Of a stretch of 64,000 bases of DNA, positions 42,898-51,166 are shown one piece after another. Each line of letters opens with the position of its first letter. Position 1 is the first letter of the stretch. A program made the translations under genes and the position numbers. Below the pieces are notes generated by a model, which saw nothing but the letters and a program-made list of their open reading frames with translations, did not search any database and was not told where the DNA came from. Origin of the DNA: Roseimaritima ulvae (GTDB taxonomy: Bacteria; Planctomycetota; Planctomycetia; Pirellulales; Pirellulaceae); assembly GCF_008065135.1 (NCBI RefSeq), contig NZ_CP042914.1, positions 682,001-746,000 on the forward strand, in the 5' to 3' direction.

Positions 42898-45090
42898 TTA
42901 AGCGGACTCCGACGACGTCGGCGCTTGGTCACCAGCATTGGGTGTGCTAGGGGGCGGCTTCGAGGGTTCCGCAGGTGGTCGATTGAGCAATCCTTTGCGT
43001 ACTTTTTCACCTTCGAATAAATCTTGCAACAACTTGGTTGCTTCGTCGTCCGACACCGCGGCCGCTTCCAATGTGGCCTGATGTCGTTGACGCTGGACAT
43101 TCCATTGTCTCTGTTGAAAGCGGTCTTGAAGATCGCGGTAACGTTGTTCGGGAGACACCGTTAATTGTCCCGCTCGACGCTGCACTCGCTCGTCCATCGT
43201 GACGACCATGTTTCGCAGCTCTTCTTGCTCGACTGTCAACAGCAAAGATTGTACGTCCAGCGCTCGGCCCGCCAAGTCCAATTCTTGGTAAGCTGCGAAG
43301 ATTTTTCGGGCAGATTCGGTTTGTAAGCTAGCAATATCAAAGGTTTCGATCGCCATCGGCGCCAGCTCCGGGTCCTCGATCAAGATCTCAAACAGCTCGC
43401 GGTCGATGCCTTCAATGGCCTCCCAAACCGGCTTGCGCGGCGCCGCCGGAGCCGCTTCGAAATCTTCGTAATGCATCGCCGCAGGCATCAGGTCAGCGGG
43501 CATCTGCTCCGCGTGCATGGGGTCGTCATGCATCGGATCCGATGATTCCAGCAACGCTTGGTTGGGATCAAAGGCGGCTACCGAGGGCGGCGCTGAAGGT
43601 CTTCCCGGTGTGCTGGGTCTGCCCGGTGTGCCATGTCTGCCCGCCGTGGGCGGCTTGGCCGCGGCGGGATTTTTGCCGGCGGCCGGGACCTTGCCGGCTT
43701 GCTTCGCGCGGGCCGCGGCCTGATTGCGGTATTGCCGTCGCTTGGACTCTTCGATGCGAATTTGTTTGAGCCGACCGACCAGGGCTGCTTTGTCGGTGCT
43801 GAACACGCGCGACAGCCGCAGCAGGATTTGGTCGATCCGCAGGTCGCCGGCTTGCTGGGGAGCTTTGGCAACGATGCCCAGCATGGTTTCCAGGGCCGCG
43901 GTGGCGCGATGTGTATCGGTCAGCAGATCGACGCCGTCGAGCAGGGTGGACAGTTTGTGTTCGATCGCGTCGGGGGCTTCGGCGACTAATTGTTCAAAAG
44001 CTTCGCGGCCGTGTTGGTGCAGGAAGTCGGCTGGGTCGCTGCCGTCGGGCAGGGTCAGGACGCGGAGGTCGACATCGGCGCGAATAAATAGTTCCAAGAC
44101 TTCGTCGGCGCGTGTTTTGCCCGCGGTGTCGCCGTCGAGCACCAGGATGACGCGATCAGCAAAACGTTGGATGATCCGGATGTGGCCTTCGCCGAGGGCG
44201 GTACCGAGCACGGCCACCACCGGTTCGATGCCGAATTGGCGGGCCGCGATGACGTCGGTGTAGCCTTCCATGACCATCACTTCGCGCGACTTGCTGACCG
44301 CCGCGCGCGCTAGGTTCATGCCATACAGCTGATTCGATTTGGAGAACAGCAGGGTTTCGGGGCCGTTGATGTACTTTGCGCCGCCGCTTTGCTGGGGATC
44401 GTCCGAGGGCAGGATCCGGCCGCCGGCGGAGATCGGGCGATCTTGCAGGTCGCAGATCGGGAACATCACCCGGCCACGAAAACGGTCGTAGGGCGGGCGG
44501 TCGTCGGACTTCCGCAGCGCCAACCCGGCGGCTTCGATGACTTCGGGTTTAAAGCCCGCTGCGGTGGCTTTGCGGAGCAGCCATTTGAAATCGTTGGGGG
44601 CATAGCCGATCTGGAACCGCCGGCGACTTTCGTCGTTGATTTGGCGATCCTCCAGGTACTTCCTCGCCGCGGCGGCTTCGGCCGATTGGTCGTTCTGCAA
44701 GCAGTCGTAGAAGGCTTGAGTGGCAAACTTCATTGCCGCGAGCAACGTGGCTTTGTCATCGGGTGAGCCGGGTTCGGTGCGTTTGCCCCCATAGCTGGGC
44801 ATTTCGATGCCCGCTCGTTCGGCCAGAATCCGCAGCGCTTCGGGAAACGAGACCCCGTCGCGCTGTTGGATGAAGGAGAACACGTCCCCGCCCTTGTCGC
44901 AGGGCCAGCATTTCCAGGTTTGGCGAGCGGGGTTGACCGTAAACGAGGGTTTTTTGTCGTCGTGAAAGGGGCACAGGGCCACAAATTGCCGGCCCTTGGG
45001 ACGTAGCTCCAGCGACTGGCCAATCACATCGACAATGTCGACGGCCGCTCGCACCCGTTCTTTTAAATCAAAGTTTGCCGGTAACGACAA
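42898..45090 (-). CDS. dnaG: DNA primase
   Basis: 730 residues from a TTG start at 45090, supported by GGGAGG nine bases upstream. The zinc finger is CPFHDDKKPSFTVN with WKCWPC; the RNA-polymerase-like core has DRPISAGGRILP, and the TOPRIM part EVMVMEGYTDVIAARQFG and RVILVLDGDTAGKTRADE, with acidic metal ligands in place. A Pro/Gly/Ala-rich linker with GRHGTPGRPSTPGRPS separates the core from a helicase-binding C-terminal domain (WEAIEGIDRELFEILIEDPE). It synthesises replication primers. Upstream of rpoD in the same direction. Confidence 0.96.
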   Translation of the reverse strand: MSLPANFDLKERVRAAVDIVDVIGQSLELRPKGRQFVALCPFHDDKKPSFTVNPARQTWKCWPCDKGGDVFSFIQQRDGVSFPEALRILAERAGIEMPSYGGKRTEPGSPDDKATLLAAMKFATQAFYDCLQNDQSAEAAAARKYLEDRQINDESRRRFQIGYAPNDFKWLLRKATAAGFKPEVIEAAGLALRKSDDRPPYDRFRGRVMFPICDLQDRPISAGGRILPSDDPQQSGGAKYINGPETLLFSKSNQLYGMNLARAAVSKSREVMVMEGYTDVIAARQFGIEPVVAVLGTALGEGHIRIIQRFADRVILVLDGDTAGKTRADEVLELFIRADVDLRVLTLPDGSDPADFLHQHGREAFEQLVAEAPDAIEHKLSTLLDGVDLLTDTHRATAALETMLGIVAKAPQQAGDLRIDQILLRLSRVFSTDKAALVGRLKQIRIEESKRRQYRNQAAARAKQAGKVPAAGKNPAAAKPPTAGRHGTPGRPSTPGRPSAPPSVAAFDPNQALLESSDPMHDDPMHAEQMPADLMPAAMHYEDFEAAPAAPRKPVWEAIEGIDRELFEILIEDPELAPMAIETFDIASLQTESARKIFAAYQELDLAGRALDVQSLLLTVEQEELRNMVVTMDERVQRRAGQLTVSPEQRYRDLQDRFQQRQWNVQRQRHQATLEAAAVSDDEATKLLQDLFEGEKVRKGLLNRPPAEPSKPPPSTPNAGDQAPTSSESA

Positions 45091-45387
45091 TGACCGATTC
45101 CTCCCTATTGAGTCACAACCCTAAGCCTAGCGAAGGCCTAACAAGCTAGCAAATAGCTCCTGCGGGGAATAACCACCGCCGCCGGTGAGTTTCATTCTGG
45201 GGGGACTAGGGATGATTTGCCACGGGGCGGTTCGAAGGATCGATAGGGTTCTAACGATTCGCTGGTTATCGGGCCTGTGGAGCGCCGAAAGAGTCTGGCG
45301 GAGGGCAAGCTGCGCGAGGTCGCGGCGTGTCGATGGACCCGTTTTTTACAACTGTCAGCGGCGGCTTTCCGCCGAAGGGTAACCCCG
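45091..45387. other. Intergenic region without a recognised gene
   Basis: This 297-base gap separates the dnaG start from the lipoprotein start. It must contain divergent promoters. A hairpin-forming segment GCGGCTTTCCGCC at about 45361-45373 precedes the lipoprotein ribosome site. No GTAGC-type hairpin or coding frame is convincing here. Confidence 0.6.
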
Positions 45388-45807
45388 ATGAAACCTATAA
45401 TGATGATCGCCCTATTCACGGGGCTGCTTGTTTTCACTGGATGTGCCACGCACCGCGGCGGTGGTGGTCACTGCAATTCCTGCCAATCGGGGCAATGCGG
45501 TTCGAGCGACTGCAATGGAAACTGCCAAGGTGGCGGCGGTGGCTTGTTTGGCAAACTGGGCAATGGCGGCTGCCAGAGTTGCCAGAGCTGTCAGGGTGGG
45601 GTTCCGGTCGGTTGTCGGCCCGGCCCGCTGCACTGGCAGCAAGGCGGATTGGATTACAGTGCCGGTTTGTCACAGGGGATTTGCAACAACGGTGGCGGCC
45701 AGGTCGTCAATCCCGGCCCGCCCTCGGGCACGGTGGCGTATCCCTATTACACCCACCGCGGACCCCGTGACTTCCTGTTGGACAATCCGCCCTCGATCGG
45801 CCGCTAA
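45388..45807 (+). CDS. Cys/Gly-rich lipoprotein
   Basis: 139 residues from ATG 45388 (AAGGG upstream); a longer GTG start at 45277 is rejected because it lacks a signal sequence. The N-terminus MKPIMMIALFTGLLVFTGC is a lipoprotein signal with Cys19 to be acylated. The mature part is strongly enriched in Cys, Gly, Gln and Asn (HCNSCQSGQC, SSDCNGNCQG, GCQSCQSCQGG), with a Gly run (GGGGG) and a proline-rich end PYYTHRGPRDFLLDN. Spaced CxxC pairs suggest metal binding or disulfides. No known family is recognised. Confidence 0.77.
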   Translation: MKPIMMIALFTGLLVFTGCATHRGGGGHCNSCQSGQCGSSDCNGNCQGGGGGLFGKLGNGGCQSCQSCQGGVPVGCRPGPLHWQQGGLDYSAGLSQGICNNGGGQVVNPGPPSGTVAYPYYTHRGPRDFLLDNPPSIGR

Positions 45808-45918
45808 AGCGGTGATTGGCCCAGCCCGCTGCGGCGGCTGGAGCGTTGTTTACCATGGACGGTCTGCGTAGGATAACTTACGCAGACTTTCTGCTTTGAC
45901 ACTCCTTGATCCGAAGGG

Positions 45919-46902
45919 ATGGCGTCGATGGCCTCTGACTTCAGGCTGAAACAGCAACTGCCGGAATTGACCGAGCAGATCGTGGCAACCTACACACCCG
46001 ATGATGGGATCAATCATCTGGGCCACTGTCCGCTGCCCAGCTACGATGCGGTGATCAACATCCTGGCCGACTTGAAGGACGTGTTGTATCCCGGTTATCG
46101 CCGCAAGGTGGGGCTGCACGCCGGCAATATCCGCTACCACGTGGGCGGCATGATCGATCAGCTGCACGATGCGTTGACGACTCAGATCGCGCGCGCCCTG
46201 CGGCACGAAGATCGCGTCCGGAATAGTCACAGCGATTGCGAGAGCGACATCGATTTCGAAGCCAAGGGACAGGCCATGGCGATCGAAACGCTGCAGCGGA
46301 TCCCGCAATTACGCGAGGTCTTGTCGACCGACGTGCAGGCCGCCTTCGATGGCGATCCGGCCTGCCAAACAACCGACGAAATTGTGTTCTGCTACCCGGG
46401 ATTCGAAGCCATCACGGTGTACCGCATCGCCCATGTGCTGCTGCAACTGGGGGTGCCCTTTATTCCGCGGATGATGACCGAATGGGCGCATCAGACCACG
46501 GGCATCGACATCCATCCCGGGGCCACGGTCGGACATCACTTCTTCATCGATCACGGCACCGGCGTGGTGATCGGGGAAACCTGTGAGATCGGCAACCGGG
46601 TGAAGTTGTATCAAGGCGTGACGCTGGGGGCGCTCAGTTTCCCCACCGATGCCGACGGGCAATTAATCCGCGGCACCAAGCGTCATCCCACGATCGAAGA
46701 CGGTGTGGTGGTGTACGCCAACGCTACGATTCTGGGCGGCCGCACGACGATCGGTCACGACAGTGTGATCGGGTCCAGCGTGTGGATCACGCGGAGCGTA
46801 TCGCCGTTTACGACCGTAACGTTGGAGAAGCCGCAATTGCGAGTCCGCGGCGCGGCCGTCGATAACTCAGCCCAAGATCACGAACTGAATTTTCAGATTT
46901 AG
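45919..46902 (+). CDS. cysE: Serine O-acetyltransferase
   Basis: 327 residues with an N-terminal helical domain ([20 protein letters not shown]) and a C-terminal left-handed beta helix ([46 protein letters not shown]) with the catalytic Asp-His region. The extended N-terminus is as in EpsC-type plant-like SATs. It makes O-acetylserine for cysteine synthesis. ATG 45919 is preferred, with AAGGG just upstream; another ATG lies four codons later. No cysK is adjacent. Confidence 0.93.
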   Translation: MASMASDFRLKQQLPELTEQIVATYTPDDGINHLGHCPLPSYDAVINILADLKDVLYPGYRRKVGLHAGNIRYHVGGMIDQLHDALTTQIARALRHEDRVRNSHSDCESDIDFEAKGQAMAIETLQRIPQLREVLSTDVQAAFDGDPACQTTDEIVFCYPGFEAITVYRIAHVLLQLGVPFIPRMMTEWAHQTTGIDIHPGATVGHHFFIDHGTGVVIGETCEIGNRVKLYQGVTLGALSFPTDADGQLIRGTKRHPTIEDGVVVYANATILGGRTTIGHDSVIGSSVWITRSVSPFTTVTLEKPQLRVRGAAVDNSAQDHELNFQI

Positions 46903-46915
46903 CGGGTGTGGTTGA

Positions 46916-47506
46916 TTCACCCTCCCTCTGGGAGGGTCGCGAGGAACGAGCGGGGAGGGTTCGTGACGTTTGCGGGGTAACGCTGGCGTATGGAGCCACA
47001 ACTCAACTCCCCTCGTTCAAGGCCGATCCTCGCGTAGAGAGGGAGGACGCCGGGCATTTATCCCTGAGGCCGTTTTGGCGCGGTTCTCGAATCGGTACTC
47101 GAGCCCAAGTTCAGCAGCAATCGCACGGCCTACCGACTCGGTGTCCTGCTCCACGTCCTTGTCGGTGAAACGCAAGACTCTCCAACCAAGCTGTTCCAGC
47201 TTCTTCTGGCGTATCAAGTCGTCCTCTATCGTGTCGTCATGGTATCCTCCGTCTACCTCGACAACGAGCTTGTGAGCGACGCAGGCGAAATCAACAATCC
47301 ACACATCGATGGAATGTTCTCGACGAAACTTCAGCCCGCAAACTTGCTTGCTGCGCAATACGCTCCAAAGTAAACCTTCGGATCGTGTTGGTTTTTTGCG
47401 TCTTTGGCGGCGAAAGCTTTTGGGTGATTGACGATTCGGTTGGTCTGGCATTTGCGATTGTGCCCTCCCCGCTCGTTCCTCGCGACCCTCCCGGGGGGAG
47501 GGTGAA
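46916..47506. mobile_element. DUF559 gene inside a matched inverted-repeat cassette
   Basis: Outer inverted arms of about 44 bp: 46916-46959 begins TTCACCCTCCC and contains GTCGCGAGGAACGAGCG; 47463-47506 is its inverse, ending GGGTGAA. Only this pair in the window carries the CGCGAGGAACGAGCG variant of the composite-palindrome family, so the two ends were made together. A third, decayed copy lies at about 47010-47045 within the 3' end of the gene. The enclosed ORF is a nuclease-like DUF559 protein. The whole 591-bp unit looks like an insertable cassette; no target duplication was seen. Confidence 0.65.
47017..47451 (-). CDS. DUF559-family (VSR/restriction endonuclease-like) protein
   Basis: 144 residues from ATG 47451. 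Opening QRRKKPTRSEGLLWSVLRSKQVCGLKFRREHSID is the DUF559 hallmark; VWIVDFACVAHKLVVEVDGGYHDD and RVLRFTDKDV complete a PD-(D/E)xK-like core with Asp, Glu and a basic residue. Members resemble Vsr and are often found singly in genomes; the activity is not established. The last residues (RRPPSLREDRP) derive from repeat DNA. It lies between inverted repeats. Confidence 0.88.
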   Translation of the reverse strand: MPDQPNRQSPKSFRRQRRKKPTRSEGLLWSVLRSKQVCGLKFRREHSIDVWIVDFACVAHKLVVEVDGGYHDDTIEDDLIRQKKLEQLGWRVLRFTDKDVEQDTESVGRAIAAELGLEYRFENRAKTASGINARRPPSLREDRP

Positions 47507-47546
47507 AGTTTTACTCGCTACCCGCTGCTCGCTACCCGCCACCCAA

Positions 47547-47569
47547 ACACGGGCCGGGGGCCCATGCTA
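47547..47569. repeat. CATGGGCC-family palindrome at the sucA 3' end
   Basis: A single inverted copy (ACACGGGCC then GGCCCATGCTA) ends six bases before the sucA stop codon on the minus strand. It is a candidate for transcript-end processing but lacks a T-run. Confidence 0.8.
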
Positions 47570-47574
47570 CTTGC

Positions 47575-50400
47575 CTACTCCAAATCTTCAAAAGCCGCGG
47601 TCAGCAGGTCTTCTTGTTCCAACTTGTGGGCGCTGTGGCTGCCGGTGCTGGGGCTGGCCGATTCGGCTCGGGTTACGGCGCTTAACTGGAAACGCTCGGT
47701 GAGGGCATCGACGTACTTCATTTTCAGGTATGGCCAGGCACCCATGTTCATGGGCTCTTCTTGGATCCAGATCAGTTCGCAGCCCGATGGATAGCCTTCC
47801 AACGCCGCCATGATCTCTTCGACGCTGAGTGGGTAGAGTTGTTCCAGCCGCACGATGGCGACATTCTTTAATCCCAGGTGCTGGCGTTTCTCCAGCAGGT
47901 CGTAATACACCTTGCCGGTGCACAATAGGATCCGCACGGCGTCGTGGGGTTCGATGTCCAGGTCGGGCAGGATTTTGACAAAGCCGCCGCTGGTGAGGGC
48001 TTCCAGCGGGCTGGTCACCAGCGGGTGTCGCAGCAGGCTTTTGGGTGTCAGGCAGACCAACGGTTTGCGCCAGCGACGCTTCACCTGACGGCGCAGGAGG
48101 TGGAAGAACTGGGCCGGCGTGGAGGGCTGACAGACCTGGATATTGTCTTCGGCGGCCATTGCCAGGAAGCGTTCGACGCGGGCGCTGCAGTGTTCGGGCC
48201 CCTGGCCTTCAAAGCCGTGGGGCAGCAGCATCACGAGTCCGCTGAGCCGTTTCCATTTGTCTTCGGCACTGGCGATGAACTGGTCGACGATGACCTGGGC
48301 GACGTTCCAGAAGTCTCCGAATTGAGCTTCCCAGATGATTAAACCTTCGGGACAGTCCAGCGAGTAACCGTACTCAAAACCCAGCACTCCGGCTTCGCTG
48401 AGCGGGCTGTTGATCAGTTCCAGCGGCGCGTCGGTATCGGGCAGGTGGGCCAGCGGGGTGTAGGTTTCGCCGGATTTCATGTCGTGCAGCACGGCATGGC
48501 GGTGGCTGAAGGTTCCGCGTTGGCAGTCCTGGCCGGACAGTCGCAGCGGATGGCCTTCGTGCAGCAAGCTGGCGAAGGCGGCCGCTTCGGCCGAGGCCCA
48601 GTCCAACGGGCGTTTGCCTTCGGCCATCTCGCGACGGAACTTCATCGGTCGCTTGAGCTTTTTGTGGGCGGCAAAGCCTTCGGGGGTGCGGGTCAAACTG
48701 TCCAGCAGTTTGGACAGAATTTCGCCGTCGACGCCGGTTTCGGTCCAGCCGGAATCGGGTTCGGGGCCGCCCACGTATTCCGCCCAGGTCCCACCCAGGG
48801 TCTGCACGTCGGGGACAAACTCTTCGGTGTGACTGGCTTCGAATTCGCTTTCCAGTTTCTCCGTCCGCACGGTCTGGATGTCCTGAGCTTCCTCGGTGGT
48901 CATCTGCCCCAGTTTGAGCAGGCGTTTGAGGTAATTGTCGCGGACACTTTGGCGGCGATCGATTTCGGCGTACTGGCGCGGTTGAGTGAAACGCGGCTCG
49001 TCGCCTTCGTTGTGGCCCCAGCGGCGGTAGGCGTACAGGTCCACCACCACGTCGCGGCGGAACTCTTTGCGGAAGTCCATCGCCAGCGAAACGACTTGAG
49101 CCACCGCTTCGGGGTCTTCGCCGTTGACGTGGAAGATGGGGATCTGCAGCATTTTGGCGATGTCGGTGGCGTAGGTCGTACTGCGACCCTGTTCCGGTTC
49201 GGTGGTGAAGCCGACTTGGTTGTTCAGCACGACATGCAGGGTGCCCCCGGTTTTGTAACCCTCCAACTGGCTCAGGTTCAGCGTTTCCTGAACGATGCCT
49301 TCCCCGGCAAAAGCGGCGTCCCCGTGGATCAGGATCGTCATCACTTCCTGGCGTTTGGTATCGCGACTGCGATCCTGCTTGCTGCGGCAGCGGCCCAGGG
49401 CCACGGTGTTGACGAATTCCAGGTGGCTGGGGTTGAAGCACAGCGAAATGTGCAGGGTTTCGCCCGAGGCGGTCCGCCAGTCGCTGCTGTAGCCCAGGTG
49501 GTAACGGACGTCGCCGCGGCCGCGGTTCAATTCCGGATTGGGGTCGTCGAAGGACCAGAAAATGTTCATGGCCCGTTTCTTCATGATGTTGGCCAACACA
49601 TTCAGACGGCCGCGATGCGCCATCGCCAACACGACTTCGCGAACCTTGTGCTGACAGGCCTTTTCCAATGCCAGGTCCAGCATCGGGATCAGGCTTTCGG
49701 CGCCTTCGAGCGAGAAGGTTTTGGCACCGACAAATTTTCGTCGCACGAACTCTTCGAAAATCGAAGCGTCGGCCAACCGTGTGTAGATCCGCCGTTGGAC
49801 TTCATGAGCCAGTTCCAAACGGTTTTCGGTCATCTCCATCCGGCGTTGCAGCCAATCGCGGATGTTGCGGTTGTCGATGTGCATGAATTGCGCACCGATG
49901 CTTCGGCAATAGGTATTACGCAGTCGCTTGAGGACGTCGCCGATGGTGCGGGTAGCGGCGTCGGGGACATTGCTAGCGGTGTAGGGCCGCGTCAGGTCGC
50001 TGTCGGTGACCCCGTAGACTTCCGGGTTCAGTTCCGGGCAGGCGGGCCGAGCGATACCCAGCGGGTCCAGTTGAGCGATCAGGTGGCCGCGGACGCGGTA
50101 TTCGCGGACCAGTTGGTCCACGCGGTCCTGCACATGAGCCACGTGCCGCAATTGATTGGGATCGCCGACGGTAACCGGCGGGCCTGCCGCGGTGGGCGGG
50201 CGACCATTTCCGCTGGCCGCCCCGGCGGCGTGCTCACCGTTCGCCTCGCCGCTGGTGTCGACGGGTCCAAGTTCCAAAGCGGCATCGGTGGAGACCAGGA
50301 ATTGCTCGAAGTAACGCCGCCAGGTTTCCGAAACACTGTTCGGTTCTTTGACGTACTGGGCATAAAGGTCGTCGATGTAATCGAGGCTATATGTATTCAT
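47575..50400 (-). CDS. sucA: 2-oxoglutarate dehydrogenase E1 component
   Basis: 941 residues with the E1o layout: an N-terminal LDYIDDLYAQYVKEPNSVSETWRRYFEQF (E2-binding helix), VLAMAHRGRLNVLANI, HLGYSSD, the ThDP-binding region HGDAAFAGEGIVQETLNLSQL, and NNQVGFTTEPEQGRSTTYATD. C-terminal pyrimidine-binding domain ends with WIQEEPMNMGAWPYLK. It decarboxylates 2-oxoglutarate in the TCA cycle. E2 (sucB) is not adjacent in the window. Full length, ATG at 50400 with no obvious ribosome site. Regulation is not visible. Confidence 0.96.
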   Translation of the reverse strand: MNTYSLDYIDDLYAQYVKEPNSVSETWRRYFEQFLVSTDAALELGPVDTSGEANGEHAAGAASGNGRPPTAAGPPVTVGDPNQLRHVAHVQDRVDQLVREYRVRGHLIAQLDPLGIARPACPELNPEVYGVTDSDLTRPYTASNVPDAATRTIGDVLKRLRNTYCRSIGAQFMHIDNRNIRDWLQRRMEMTENRLELAHEVQRRIYTRLADASIFEEFVRRKFVGAKTFSLEGAESLIPMLDLALEKACQHKVREVVLAMAHRGRLNVLANIMKKRAMNIFWSFDDPNPELNRGRGDVRYHLGYSSDWRTASGETLHISLCFNPSHLEFVNTVALGRCRSKQDRSRDTKRQEVMTILIHGDAAFAGEGIVQETLNLSQLEGYKTGGTLHVVLNNQVGFTTEPEQGRSTTYATDIAKMLQIPIFHVNGEDPEAVAQVVSLAMDFRKEFRRDVVVDLYAYRRWGHNEGDEPRFTQPRQYAEIDRRQSVRDNYLKRLLKLGQMTTEEAQDIQTVRTEKLESEFEASHTEEFVPDVQTLGGTWAEYVGGPEPDSGWTETGVDGEILSKLLDSLTRTPEGFAAHKKLKRPMKFRREMAEGKRPLDWASAEAAAFASLLHEGHPLRLSGQDCQRGTFSHRHAVLHDMKSGETYTPLAHLPDTDAPLELINSPLSEAGVLGFEYGYSLDCPEGLIIWEAQFGDFWNVAQVIVDQFIASAEDKWKRLSGLVMLLPHGFEGQGPEHCSARVERFLAMAAEDNIQVCQPSTPAQFFHLLRRQVKRRWRKPLVCLTPKSLLRHPLVTSPLEALTSGGFVKILPDLDIEPHDAVRILLCTGKVYYDLLEKRQHLGLKNVAIVRLEQLYPLSVEEIMAALEGYPSGCELIWIQEEPMNMGAWPYLKMKYVDALTERFQLSAVTRAESASPSTGSHSAHKLEQEDLLTAAFEDLE

Positions 50401-50519
50401 CGCGTGTTTTTAACACGTAGCATTTTGGTGGAGGGCGATGCTGTCAGGTTGCCGTGAATTCAATTCTATCGCGCTTGCCAACGGTGCATACATCCAGACA
50501 GGTCGGTTCGTACGGAAAT

Positions 50520-51023
50520 TCACGATCGATTGCGAGGTGGATCGCCGGGGGGGCTGGTCGCCGACGTCGCTGAGGGCGCCAGATCGCGGCGGGTAAATCC
50601 ATGTGGATAGAGTTCGGCTAGTTGAAATACCCGATAAGGATGCTCCGGGGCGGCGGCGTCGACCGAGATCACCGTCAGCTCAGCGGCGAATTCGCTGAGG
50701 AATTGTCGGCACACCCCACAGGGCGTGCCGCCTCCACGCAGCGCGATCGCAATCGCTTGCCATTCCTGCTCGCCGGCCGCGACCGCCGCCACACCGGCGG
50801 TGCGTTCGGCACAGATGCCCACGCCCGACGAGGCGTTTTCCACATTGCAGCCTTGAAATATCTGGCCGCCGACGGTGCGGATCGCCGCTCCGACCGCAAA
50901 TCGGCTGTATGGCGCGTAGGCTCGCCGCCGAGCGTCGAGGGCCGCGTCGATCAGTTCGGCAAGCTGAGGCGGGGATGGTTGGGGTGCGGGCAATTCGGTT
51001 TCCGGCCTCGGGACGTGGGGCAA
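50520..51023 (-). CDS. cdd: Cytidine deaminase
   Basis: 167 residues in this frame, but the true start is uncertain: the TTG at 51023 lacks a ribosome site, and initiation slightly downstream near TTG 50997 would still keep the fold. The zinc-hydrolase core is intact: YSRFAVGAAIRTVGG, CNVENASSGVGICAERTAGVAAV (catalytic Glu in CAE) and GGTPCGVCRQFLSEFA (two Cys zinc ligands). It deaminates cytidine/deoxycytidine in salvage. It is followed by a pyrimidine-nucleoside phosphorylase on the same strand's upstream side, so nucleoside salvage genes cluster here. Confidence 0.9.
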   Translation of the reverse strand: MPHVPRPETELPAPQPSPPQLAELIDAALDARRRAYAPYSRFAVGAAIRTVGGQIFQGCNVENASSGVGICAERTAGVAAVAAGEQEWQAIAIALRGGGTPCGVCRQFLSEFAAELTVISVDAAAPEHPYRVFQLAELYPHGFTRRDLAPSATSATSPPGDPPRNRS

Positions 51024-51070
51024 ACGGGTGATTCAAACATGCTTGGGCAAGCGTAATGTAATGGGGTCGC

Positions 51071-51148
51071 CGGCCGGGGGCCCATGCTGCGGGGGACACG
51101 GGCCGGGGACCCATGCTACGACGGGACACGGGCCGGGGACCCGTGCTA
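51071..51148. repeat. Tandem CATGGGCC-family palindromes
   Basis: Three copies in the same orientation at about 51071-51090, 51096-51118 and 51126-51148; the latter two form a 30-bp tandem. The third has CCCGTGC instead of CCCATGC, which restores a C-G pair in the stem. They lie between cytidine deaminase and the nucleoside phosphorylase. Confidence 0.85.
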
Positions 51149-51166
51149 CGACGGGGTGTGCACGGG

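Noticed and set aside
45277-45387. N-terminal extension of the Cys-rich lipoprotein from GTG 45277
   Set aside because: It would bury the lipoprotein signal; the ATG at 45388 gives a proper signal and lipobox.
48445-50457. A 670-codon open frame opposite sucA
   Set aside because: It is a high-GC antisense shadow: the sucA frame carries all family motifs and the other strand has none.
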